NCBI RefSeq assembly: GCF_024919275.1
Contig: NZ_JANWGH010000001.1
Span: 1,744,296-1,808,295 of the forward strand
Direction of reading: 5' to 3'
DNA from: Algoriphagus limi
GTDB taxonomy: Bacteria > Bacteroidota > Bacteroidia > Cytophagales > Cyclobacteriaceae
Length of the DNA stretch: 64,000 bases
Shown here: positions 54,954-62,988 of the stretch, one piece after another
Layout of the letters: each line of letters starts with the position of its first letter
Position numbering within the stretch: the stretch's first letter is position 1
Made by a program: the position numbers and the translations under genes
Notes under the pieces: model-generated
Seen by the model: the letters and a program-made list of their open reading frames with translations, nothing else
Databases searched by the model: none
Told to the model about the DNA's origin: nothing

Positions 54954-56318
54954 TCAAGAGAGTTTTTCAATCATCTCCTCTAGTGTAACTGATGATTGCT
55001 CCCCTGTTGCCAAATCTTTCAAAGCGATGGTTTTAGACTCTATCTCCACATCCCCACAAATTCCAACAAAGGCAATTCCTTTTTTGCTTGCATAATCCAG
55101 TTGCTTTTTCAATTTGGTCAAGTCCGGATAAAGCTCAGCTCGGATTCCTTTGGCTCGAACTTTACTCAAAAGACTTGCTGCGTAATCAAAGCCTTTTTGA
55201 TCAAAATGAGCAAACAAAAGCACTGGAGCAGAAAGATTATCATCAGGAAACAACCCAAGTTCTTCCATCACATCGTACAAACGATCTACACCAAATGAAA
55301 ATCCGACTCCCGAAACACCAGGCATCCCAAAAACACCTGTCAAATCATCATATCTTCCTCCTCCACTGACCGATCCGATCTTTACTCCATGAGCTTTCAC
55401 TTCGAAAATCGCACCTGTATAATAGGATAGCCCTCGAGCCAAAAGGAAGTCAAATGCAACATGATCCCTACTACCACCAAGACTAGCCAAAATCGCCAAG
55501 GTTTCTTCCAGTTCCGCAATTCCTTGCTTTCCTGTCTCACTTTCTGCTAGAAAACCTTTCAAAAATTCCAGTCCAGCATCAAAATCCTCTGGATTGGCAT
55601 CGAATAATGGCTGAAGTTTAGTAATCGCCTCCTCACCAAAACCTCGTTGCCGCAATTCCTCCTCTACCTTTTCCTTGCCGATCTTATCCAGCTTATCGAT
55701 AGCGACACAAAGAGGTCCTTCTTTTCCAGCTTCTCCAATTGCCTCCGCAATTCCGGTAAGTATCTTTCTGTTATTGACTTTAATGCTGTAGTCTTGGATA
55801 CCTAGTTTCGAAAATACCTGGCGAATCATCAGGATGATTTCTGCTTCGCAAAGCAAGCTATCCGTCCCAACTACATCTGCATCGCATTGATAAAATTCAC
55901 GATACCTTCCTTTTTGTGGCCGATCTGCTCGCCAAACAGGCTGAATCTGAAATCGCTTAAAAGGAAAAGTCAATTCATGCCGGTTCATTACCACATATCG
56001 GGCAAAAGGTACAGTCAGATCGTAGCGAAGTCCTTTTTCTGAGACTTTTGGCAAAGTAGCCGCCGCGCCATTCTTCAGATCTTCCTCAGTGACATTTTTC
56101 AGGAAATCTCCGCTATTGAGAATTTTAAACAATAGCTGATCTCCCTCGTCTCCATATTTTCCTGTAAGGGTACTGAGATTTTCCATCGCAGGTGTTTCCA
56201 ACTGCTGGTATCCAAAAATTTGAAAAGTCTCCTTGATTGTATCCAAGATAAAATTTCTTCTAGCCATCTGTACTGGCCCAAAATCTCTTGTACCTTTTGG
56301 TAAACTAGGTTTTTGCAT
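54954..56318 (-). CDS. hisS: Histidyl-tRNA synthetase
   Basis: A 454-residue class II synthetase. I choose ATG 56318 (MQKPSLPKGTRDFGP), matching family N-termini, over a 31-codon upstream extension. LPKGTRDFGPVQMARRN, KYGDEGDQLLFKI, LRYDLTVPFARYVVMN and QIQPVWRADRPQKGRYREFYQCDADVVG are motifs 1-2, and LARGLSYYTGAIFEV and SGGGRYDDL are the His-specific loops. C-terminal anticodon domain LLFAHFDQKGFDYAASLL. Housekeeping. Confidence 0.96.
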   Translation of the reverse strand: MQKPSLPKGTRDFGPVQMARRNFILDTIKETFQIFGYQQLETPAMENLSTLTGKYGDEGDQLLFKILNSGDFLKNVTEEDLKNGAAATLPKVSEKGLRYDLTVPFARYVVMNRHELTFPFKRFQIQPVWRADRPQKGRYREFYQCDADVVGTDSLLCEAEIILMIRQVFSKLGIQDYSIKVNNRKILTGIAEAIGEAGKEGPLCVAIDKLDKIGKEKVEEELRQRGFGEEAITKLQPLFDANPEDFDAGLEFLKGFLAESETGKQGIAELEETLAILASLGGSRDHVAFDFLLARGLSYYTGAIFEVKAHGVKIGSVSGGGRYDDLTGVFGMPGVSGVGFSFGVDRLYDVMEELGLFPDDNLSAPVLLFAHFDQKGFDYAASLLSKVRAKGIRAELYPDLTKLKKQLDYASKKGIAFVGICGDVEIESKTIALKDLATGEQSSVTLEEMIEKLS

Positions 56319-56435
56319 GAAACTTTTTGGTGATTTGAAGGCCAAATTTACCCAAAAAATGCAGAATAGCTTGGTTTCTCTTGGATTTACAAAATATTTT
56401 CCAAAGCTCACTTAGGCATTACGCAAATGTTTTTC

Positions 56436-56443
56436 TACCTTTG
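56436..56443 (+). promoter_or_regulatory. TAnnTTTG -7 element upstream of the 48-residue basic gene
   Basis: TACCTTTG lies 39 nt before the ATG at 56482, a perfect -7 match. No TTG at the right spacing; TTAG is nearest. Confidence 0.5.
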
Positions 56444-56481
56444 CCGTCCGATTCGAATCCAATACATTAAAAGATATAGCC

Positions 56482-56628
56482 ATGGCAGTTACTACTCTTA
56501 AAAGAAAGCTTAGAAGAAAAAGACAAGGTCAAAATACGCGTGTTGCTCAAATCAAGCAATTAACTGCGAAGCCAGTAATCAAAAACGTTGACATTGAAGA
56601 ATTGAAAAAATCTTTCGACAAGAAATAA
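56482..56628 (+). CDS. Very basic 48-residue protein, possibly ribosome-associated
   Basis: An ORF from ATG 56482 to TAA 56626-56628 encodes 48 residues, starting MAVTTLKRKLRRKRQGQNTR and ending LKKSFDKK. It contains about fifteen Lys/Arg and few acidic residues, with a helical C-terminus (VDIEELKKSF). It has its own -7 element and a strong terminator directly after it, so it is monocistronic and clearly a gene. Composition and organisation resemble ribosomal or nucleic-acid-binding small proteins, but I do not recognise a family, and the sequence is not bL34 or THX. Function unknown. Confidence 0.75.
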   Translation: MAVTTLKRKLRRKRQGQNTRVAQIKQLTAKPVIKNVDIEELKKSFDKK

Positions 56629-56650
56629 TTCATTTCAATCAAATCTTTGA

Positions 56651-56672
56651 AGCGGCCTGTGCCGCTTTTTTT
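56651..56672 (+). terminator. Rho-independent terminator after the basic gene
   Basis: AGCGGC (56651-56656) and GCCGCT (56661-56666), loop CTGT, then seven T residues. Confidence 0.85.
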
Positions 56673-56685
56673 GTTTTTGGGCAAA

Positions 56686-57192
56686 TTAGGCTCGACCTCT
56701 ACGATCTAATTCTACCACTTGAAGATTTTTTATTTTCCCCTGATCCAATTCAAAAAGCAACATGGTCCTCATTTGATGGAAACCTTGCTGACCGATAGCT
56801 CCTGGATTCATGTACAAGCAATTCAATTCCGGATCAAACTCAACTTTACAGATATGGGAATGTCCACAAATAAATAATTGAGGCCTGGCAGCTTTAATTT
56901 TTGTCTTGACCCCTTTGGCATATCGAGGCGGTTTTCCTCCAATATGTGTCATCAAGACCCGGACTCCATCAACCTCGAAGTCATTCCATTCAGGATATAG
57001 GTTTTGAATTTCCTTATCATCAATATTTCCAAATACTCCTCGAATGACTTTTTCTTCCGGAAGTTGATCCATGACCTCAAGGCTGCCAATGTCACCAGCA
57101 TGCCAAATTTCACCCACTTCTTCCAGGTATTTTAGGGTTTTGTGATCAATGTAACCGTGGGAATCTGAAATGAGCGCGATTTTAGTGGACAT
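56686..57192 (-). CDS. Metallophosphoesterase (YfcE/MJ0936 type)
   Basis: A 168-residue phosphodiesterase: ISDSHGYIDHKTL, HAGDIGSLE, GVFGNIDD, LMTHIGGKPPR, LFICGHSHICKV and MNPGAIGQQGF supply all metal-binding motifs of the calcineurin-like phosphodiesterase fold. Small YfcE-like enzymes are widely conserved; substrate unknown. Cytoplasmic. Confidence 0.92.
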   Translation of the reverse strand: MSTKIALISDSHGYIDHKTLKYLEEVGEIWHAGDIGSLEVMDQLPEEKVIRGVFGNIDDKEIQNLYPEWNDFEVDGVRVLMTHIGGKPPRYAKGVKTKIKAARPQLFICGHSHICKVEFDPELNCLYMNPGAIGQQGFHQMRTMLLFELDQGKIKNLQVVELDRRGRA

Positions 57193-57260
57193 TTGCGGAG
57201 AAAGGAATTAATTTCTCCCCGAATATGTATGGAAAGTACTGCACTCAAAAATTATTGACT

Positions 57261-57662
57261 ATGAAAAATTATCTTAAATCGGCCATCCTAAGCTTTTTCT
57301 TAGTGACTTTGGCGTTTTATTCCCAAGCCCAAACAGCAAGAGATTCAGCTAAAGTTGTCAGCGTTGATAAATTCGAAAAGCTTATCAGCAAAAAGAAAAA
57401 CACCCTCTTGGATATCCGAACTCCTGAAGAAATGAAAGAAGGATACATTTCAGGAGCTGAAAACCTGGATTTTTTGGCTGAGGATTTCTCTGAGAAAATC
57501 GAAACCTTGGACAAATCCAAAACATACCTTCTTTATTGTCGTTCTGGAAAAAGGACAGCAAAAGCAGGTGCTGCCATGAAAGCAGCAGGTTTTAAACATG
57601 TTATCATGCTGGACGGAGGCATTACAGCCTGGAAAAACGAAGGAAAGCCAACCAAAGACTGA
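57261..57662 (+). CDS. Exported single-domain rhodanese
   Basis: A 133-residue protein (ATG 57261, MKNYLKSAILSFFLVTLAFYSQAQ, giving a clean signal peptide; a longer in-frame start at 57225 is less likely). Rhodanese core: LLDIRTPEEMKEGYISGAENLDF and the active Cys93 loop LLYCRSGKRTAKA, then IMLDGGITAWKNEG. Sulfur transferase working in the periplasm; physiological acceptor unknown. Its stop overlaps the aldehyde dehydrogenase ATG by 1 nt, so they are an operon. Confidence 0.9.
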   Translation: MKNYLKSAILSFFLVTLAFYSQAQTARDSAKVVSVDKFEKLISKKKNTLLDIRTPEEMKEGYISGAENLDFLAEDFSEKIETLDKSKTYLLYCRSGKRTAKAGAAMKAAGFKHVIMLDGGITAWKNEGKPTKD

Positions 57663-59026
57663 TGATTCAATCTATCAATCCCTTCACAGGGGAAATTTTA
57701 AAGGAATTCGATCCATTTGATGAACTCCAAATCGAAGCAGCCTTAGCCAAAAGCGAGGCTGCTTTCCGTAAGTGGAAAAATTCAGATTTTTCTGATCGAA
57801 AAAAACTTATGAAATCCGCAGCACAAGAACTGCGGAAAAATCGGGATGATTATGCCTTGCTCCTTACCCAAGAAATGGGAAAGGTCATTAAAGAGTCTCA
57901 AGCGGAAATCGAAAAATGTGCTTGGGTCTGTGACTACTATGCAGATAATGCGGAAAACTTCCTGAAATCAAAATCCATTGAACTTCCGGATGGAGCTGCT
58001 GCAAAAGTTATCTATCAACCATTGGGAGCTATATTAGCTGTAATGCCATGGAACTTCCCTTTTTGGCAGGTATTTAGATTTGCGGCCCCAACCTTAATGG
58101 CGGGAAATACTGGGCTGCTCAAACATGCCTCGAATGTTCCTCAGGCAGCTTTGGCTATCCAAAAAGTTTTCGAAAGAGCAGGTTTTCCTGAAGGAGTTTT
58201 TCAAACCTTACTGATTGATTCTAAGGCAACCAATAAAATCATTGCCGATCCTAGAATTAAAGCAGTTACCCTAACAGGAAGTGAAAAAGCTGGATCGGCT
58301 GTAGCTTCAACAGCAGGTAAGCACATCAAGAAATCTCTTCTGGAATTGGGAGGAAGCGATCCATTTATCGTAATGGCGGATGCAGATGTAAAAAAAGCAG
58401 CGCAAACAGCAGCCAAAGCCCGAATGATCAATTTTGGCCAAAGCTGCATTGCAGCCAAGCGGTTTATTGTAGAAGAATCGGTCTTTGAAGAATTTGTGGA
58501 AGTCTTCAAGCAAGAAATTCAATCCATGAAGTTCGGAGATCCTGAAAACCCAAACTCCGACTTTGCTTGCATGGCAAGAGAGGATTTGGCTTTTGAGCTC
58601 TATGAGCAGGTTGAAAAAAGTGTGAAAGCGGGTGCTAAAATCCTTTTAGGAGGCAAGAAACCAGAAAAGGGAAAAGCATTATTTGAACCTACCATTTTGA
58701 CAGATATACCTAAAGATGCTCCAGTCTATTCGGAGGAATTGTTTGGACCAGTTGCTTCTATATTCAAGGTAAAAAATGAAACAGAAGCCATAGCCCTAGC
58801 CAATGATTCAGAATTTGGACTTGGTGGAAGTCTTTGGTCCCAAGACCTTCAAAAAGCCGAAAAACTTGCAGCTGAAATAGAAACAGGAGCGGTTTTCATC
58901 AACTCTTTAGTGGCATCAAATCCACATCTTCCTTTCGGTGGAATCAAAAAGTCAGGCTACGGAAGAGAGCTCAGTCAAGAAGGCATTCTGGAATTCGTCA
59001 ATATAAAGACGGTTTATTTGGGTTAA
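57662..59026 (+). CDS. Succinate-semialdehyde dehydrogenase-type aldehyde dehydrogenase
   Basis: A 454-residue NAD(P)-dependent aldehyde dehydrogenase, short form (GabD/Sad type). MPWNFPFWQVFRFAAPTLMAGN (cofactor loop), TGSEKAGSAVAS, catalytic Glu228 in LELGGSDP and nucleophile Cys262 in NFGQSCIAAKR are visible, as is NSLVASNPHLPFGGIKKSGYGRELS. Probably oxidises succinic semialdehyde or related aldehydes; substrate inferred. Follows the rhodanese gene with a 1-nt overlap. Confidence 0.88.
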   Translation: MIQSINPFTGEILKEFDPFDELQIEAALAKSEAAFRKWKNSDFSDRKKLMKSAAQELRKNRDDYALLLTQEMGKVIKESQAEIEKCAWVCDYYADNAENFLKSKSIELPDGAAAKVIYQPLGAILAVMPWNFPFWQVFRFAAPTLMAGNTGLLKHASNVPQAALAIQKVFERAGFPEGVFQTLLIDSKATNKIIADPRIKAVTLTGSEKAGSAVASTAGKHIKKSLLELGGSDPFIVMADADVKKAAQTAAKARMINFGQSCIAAKRFIVEESVFEEFVEVFKQEIQSMKFGDPENPNSDFACMAREDLAFELYEQVEKSVKAGAKILLGGKKPEKGKALFEPTILTDIPKDAPVYSEELFGPVASIFKVKNETEAIALANDSEFGLGGSLWSQDLQKAEKLAAEIETGAVFINSLVASNPHLPFGGIKKSGYGRELSQEGILEFVNIKTVYLG

Positions 59027-59109
59027 TTAGCGAGGATAATCCCACCAGCGGTTTTTGCAATTGAGGGATTCCTTCCTATTTTTACGAGCCATAATTTTGA
59101 CCTTATAAA

Positions 59110-60090
59110 ATGAGAGAAATACAGTTTCGAGAAGCCCTCAGAGAGGCCATGTCTGAAGAAATGAGACGTGATCCCAATGTCTTTTTGATGGGAGAAGAAG
59201 TAGCCGAGTACAATGGTGCTTACAAGGTTTCTCAGGGAATGCTGGATGAGTTTGGACCTGACCGTGTTTATGACACTCCAATTTCCGAATTGGGTTTTGC
59301 AGGTTTGGGTGTAGGAGCAGCTATGAATGGTCTGCGACCTATCATTGAATTTATGACCTTCAACTTTTCCTTGGTTGCCATTGACCAAATCATCAACTCA
59401 GCTGCCAAGATGTATGCTATGTCAGGAGGCGCCTATTCCGTTCCAATCGTGTTTAGAGGTCCTACCGGAAACGCAGGTCAGCTTGGAGCTACTCACTCTT
59501 CAAACTTCGAAAACTGGTTTGCCAATACTCCAGGCCTTAAAGTAGTCGTACCTTGCAACCCTTATGATGCAAAAGGACTTCTGAAGGCAGCTATTCGTGA
59601 CCCAGACCCAGTAATTTTCATGGAGTCTGAATTGATGTATTCTGACAGAGGAGAAGTGCCTGAGTCTGAATATCTACTTCCTATTGGGGTTGCTGACATC
59701 AAAAGAAAAGGAAAAGACGTCACCTTGATTTCCTTCGGAAAAATGATGAAGGTGGCTTTGGAAGCTGCTGAAGAAATGGCGAAAGAAGGAATCGATTGTG
59801 AAGTAATCGACCTTCGATCTGTAAGACCGATTGACTACGCAACATGCGTAGAGTCCGTGAAAAAGACCAATCGAGCTGTCATTGTTGAGGAAGCAAATCC
59901 GCTTGCCGCAATTTCATCTGAATTGACTTATCATTTCCAGCGATACGCTTTTGATTATTTGGATTCTCCTGTTATCCGTGTCAATTCCATGGACGTTCCT
60001 TTGAGCTATGCTCCTACTTACATTGAGGCCACTATTCCAAATGTGAAGCGAACAGTAGAAGCAATCAAAAAAGTGACTTATAGAGAATAG
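59110..60090 (+). CDS. pdhB: Pyruvate dehydrogenase E1 component, beta subunit
   Basis: A 326-residue protein: MREIQFREALREAMSEEMRRDPNVFLMGEEVAEYNGAYKVSQGMLDEFGPDRVYDTPISELGFAG is the E1 beta signature, with EFMTFNFSL and GAYSVPIVFRGPTGNAGQLGATHS (thiamine-diphosphate contacting loops). A matching alpha subunit is not in the window, as in many Bacteroidota where pdhA is elsewhere. Makes acetyl-CoA with E2/E3. Ends at a strong terminator. Confidence 0.94.
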   Translation: MREIQFREALREAMSEEMRRDPNVFLMGEEVAEYNGAYKVSQGMLDEFGPDRVYDTPISELGFAGLGVGAAMNGLRPIIEFMTFNFSLVAIDQIINSAAKMYAMSGGAYSVPIVFRGPTGNAGQLGATHSSNFENWFANTPGLKVVVPCNPYDAKGLLKAAIRDPDPVIFMESELMYSDRGEVPESEYLLPIGVADIKRKGKDVTLISFGKMMKVALEAAEEMAKEGIDCEVIDLRSVRPIDYATCVESVKKTNRAVIVEEANPLAAISSELTYHFQRYAFDYLDSPVIRVNSMDVPLSYAPTYIEATIPNVKRTVEAIKKVTYRE

Positions 60091-60108
60091 TTTTAGAATA
60101 TTCCAAAA

Positions 60109-60141
60109 AAAAGCCCTGACCTAACAAGTCAGGGTTTTTTG
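60109..60141 (+). terminator. Rho-independent terminator after pdhB
   Basis: AGCCCTGAC and GTCAGGGTT around CTAACAA form a hairpin, followed by a T-run; the left flank is A-rich, so it is weakly bidirectional. Confidence 0.8.
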
Positions 60142-60222
60142 TTACCCAATCTATCTATCTATAAAAAAGGGAACTAGCCCTTAGAAATAACCAGTTCCCA
60201 ATTGTCTTGTTCAGATTTCAGA

Positions 60223-62730
60223 TTATCTATTTTCGTTCATCTGACCATTCATTCCTCCATCATCTCCGCTTTTCAAGTCATCGTTATTAACAGACTTTCT
60301 GCGGCGATTTCGGTCATTCATGGACATCTTTCCGATTCTATAGCTGAAATTGATTTTGAAGTTCATGTTTCTCAAAGCAGTTGTACTGTTTTGAATAATG
60401 GTTGGAGTAATAGTCTCATTTCTGATAATAAACTCTTTTGCTAAGAAGTTTTCAACTCCGAAACCAATACTTCCTCTTTTCTCTTGGAACTGCTTGTTCA
60501 AGTTCAAACCATAAGCAGCAAATCCACCACTTGTTCCTTGAAGCTGAACTCGACGACCTCTAGCAAAGGTGAAGAGCTGAATCTGCCAATCTTTTGGAAG
60601 GGAATAGTTACCAAACATACGACCACTGATTACCCAACCTTCATTTTGAGCAGCTGTCTGAGGATCAGACAATCCATTGTCCAACATGGTGTAGAACAAG
60701 TCAATACCACCATTCAATGAGAACTTATTGTTGATGTTCACATTAGCGAAGATGTTGGTACCAATCGCCTGCTCTTGTCCGATATTCTCAAAAGTCGTGT
60801 AAATCACATCATCATCAAGAACCGATCGAACTGCCTGGATAGAACCAGTTGTATTTCGGTAGAAAGTGGTGAAGTTTAACATAGTTCCTTTGATAAAGGT
60901 ACTGTATCCCAACTCGTAGTTATCGGTAAATTCAGGATCCAACTCAGGATTACCCTGAGTAACTTGAAGCGGGTTAGATGCTTCGATGTTTGGATTCAAG
61001 AATCTCAATGAAGGTCGCTGCAATCGACGGTTATAAGCTGCCTTGATCATGTTTCCGTTCTTTAGCTTTCTACTTGCATTCAAGCTAGGAATCAAAGATC
61101 CATAAGAAGGAATCTGTACAGTCAACTCATTCGCAAAATCTGCGGAAATGGTAGTGTACTCATAGCGGAATCCAGGCTTCAAGGTATAGTTCTTCAAGAA
61201 ATTGAAGGTGTAAGACACATAAGCAGCGGATACATTTTGATCATAGCTAAACTCATTGCTCAAAGATGGATCAACCAATTCAATATAGTCTCCATCTGCA
61301 CCGTCAGCTCTGAAGTAGGCAAAATCTGAATAAGCTTTTCTAAGAATATTTTTAGCACCATATTCTAAAATTTGCTGTCCATCTGCACCCATTGGAGTTA
61401 CGAAATCCAATTGAGCTGTAAATTCCTCATTTCGGCTAGGGTTATCATTTCTCAATCGAGAATCGATTGTTTGGAAATCCTCATTGAAAAGAGAGTTGAC
61501 AAAAGAGTTTTCTCTATTATTTCTGCTGTAAAGTGTCAAGAAGCTGATCTCTTTCCCTTTCTTTTCGAAGGTTCTTGTGTAGTTCAAACTCACATCAATA
61601 GAGTTTGACTTATCTTTTGTGTCAGTCTGACGTATGGCTGAATTCACTAAGTCACCACCTACAAAAGTCTGAGTCAAGAAATCATTCTGATAGTTTCTAG
61701 AGTTTCGAATTCCGAAGTTCGCAGAACCAGTCAAGAAATTGTACTTATTGATTTCGTAATCAATTCCGAAGTTATATCGGCCGAATAGGAAATTTCGCTC
61801 TGTATCGGCAGACTGCGCAATTACAGTTTGGCCTCCATCTGCACCAAGTAGTGTTTGTGTATTATCGAAGCTACCCAAAGTATTGTATCCAGAGCGTCCG
61901 AAACCTCCCAAAGAGAAGCCGAATTTTCCGATTCTAGCACCACCGTTCAACCCTAAGTTTGAACCTCGAAGACCAGCACCACTGTTAATGCTGACAGTCA
62001 TTCCTTCTAGGTTGTTCTTCTTGGTAACAATGTTGATTACACCGGAAGTACCTTCTGCATCGAATCTTGCAGATGGGGAGGTAATAACTTCAACTTCTTT
62101 GATTTCATCTGCAGGAATCTGACGCAAAGCATCAGTGATGCTGCTAGCTGCGATAGCTGATGGGCGATTGTCGATTAGAACTGTAATGTTGCTACTTCCT
62201 CGCATGGATACGTTTCCATCCAAATCCACAGAAAGCATTGGCACACGTCTTAGAACATCAGTAGCGTCACCACCAGCGACGGTTTTGTCATTTTCAGCCT
62301 TGTAGATGGTTCGGTCTACGCGCTCTTCGATAAGTTCGCGCTGTCCTTGTACAGTCACTTCCTCCAATGCCAATCCTTCATCTGACATCAACAACTCTCC
62401 TAAGTTGACATCTCCAGTTGGGTTAGTTACTTTGATTCCATCGACTACCAATGTTTCAAAACCTATAAAGGTCAATTGAAGTGTGTAATCTCCAGGTTCG
62501 AAACCTGTGATAAAAAATTTACCGTCTCCGTCTGCAACAGCTCCGGCAAGACTTACATCGGCACCTTTTTTATATAAGGCTGCGGTCGCATACCCTACTG
62601 GCTCACCGGATTTGGCGTCTTTCGCAACTCCAATGATTCGAGCGGGTTCCTTTTCAGTTTGCTGCGCAAATGCAGAAATTGATCCTGCAGCGAAAAAGAA
62701 AACGATAATTAAATTGAGTAGTTTTTTCAT
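60223..62730 (-). CDS. Outer-membrane beta-barrel protein, TonB-dependent-receptor-like (OMP_b-brl_3)
   Basis: An 835-residue outer-membrane protein: signal peptide (LIIVFFFAAGSISAFAQ), a carboxypeptidase-like regulatory domain (IIGVAKDAKSGEPVGYATAALYKKG), a plug-like domain with VPMLSVDLDGNVSMRGSSNITVLIDNRPSA and DEIKEVEVITSPSARFDAEGTSGVINIVTKK, and a long barrel with alternating strands. It ends with an unusual hydrophilic tail of about 30 residues after the last strand-like FSYRIG (MSMNDRNRRRKSVNNDD...). Role is probably uptake or surface function; the OMP_b-brl_3 subgroup is common in Bacteroidota. Transcribed divergently from the sensor kinase. Confidence 0.88.
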   Translation of the reverse strand: MKKLLNLIIVFFFAAGSISAFAQQTEKEPARIIGVAKDAKSGEPVGYATAALYKKGADVSLAGAVADGDGKFFITGFEPGDYTLQLTFIGFETLVVDGIKVTNPTGDVNLGELLMSDEGLALEEVTVQGQRELIEERVDRTIYKAENDKTVAGGDATDVLRRVPMLSVDLDGNVSMRGSSNITVLIDNRPSAIAASSITDALRQIPADEIKEVEVITSPSARFDAEGTSGVINIVTKKNNLEGMTVSINSGAGLRGSNLGLNGGARIGKFGFSLGGFGRSGYNTLGSFDNTQTLLGADGGQTVIAQSADTERNFLFGRYNFGIDYEINKYNFLTGSANFGIRNSRNYQNDFLTQTFVGGDLVNSAIRQTDTKDKSNSIDVSLNYTRTFEKKGKEISFLTLYSRNNRENSFVNSLFNEDFQTIDSRLRNDNPSRNEEFTAQLDFVTPMGADGQQILEYGAKNILRKAYSDFAYFRADGADGDYIELVDPSLSNEFSYDQNVSAAYVSYTFNFLKNYTLKPGFRYEYTTISADFANELTVQIPSYGSLIPSLNASRKLKNGNMIKAAYNRRLQRPSLRFLNPNIEASNPLQVTQGNPELDPEFTDNYELGYSTFIKGTMLNFTTFYRNTTGSIQAVRSVLDDDVIYTTFENIGQEQAIGTNIFANVNINNKFSLNGGIDLFYTMLDNGLSDPQTAAQNEGWVISGRMFGNYSLPKDWQIQLFTFARGRRVQLQGTSGGFAAYGLNLNKQFQEKRGSIGFGVENFLAKEFIIRNETITPTIIQNSTTALRNMNFKINFSYRIGKMSMNDRNRRRKSVNNDDLKSGDDGGMNGQMNENR

Positions 62731-62988
62731 GATTTAGTCTTCAAATAGTGGGCTTTCTCCCCTTTTCTACCACAAAGCAACGGGCTTTGTTTCACATAAA
62801 TCCATGCAATAGACCAAGCCCCTAGACTAATCGACAAAAACCCATTTTGGGTAGACAAATAGGGGCAAATCTGGAAAAGTGGGGTTTATCGGCCAAAAAG
62901 TACTTTTGAGCGGTGAAATGTTTGGATTGGTAGATTATTCCTTCAAATTGGAGAAACTTTCTCTTAGTTTGTATTGAAAATCAAGGCT
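62731..62988. repeat. Divergent control region with nested inverted repeats
   Basis: Three hairpins lie between the two genes. ACAAAGC/GCTTTGT is at 62772-62790 (7-bp stem, 5-nt loop). GCCCCTA/TAGGGGC is at 62818-62824 and 62860-62866, enclosing ACCCA/TGGGT at 62840-62852. A -7-like TACTTTTG for the kinase is at 62901-62908. Some of this is the leader of the minus-strand receptor gene. Confidence 0.5.
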
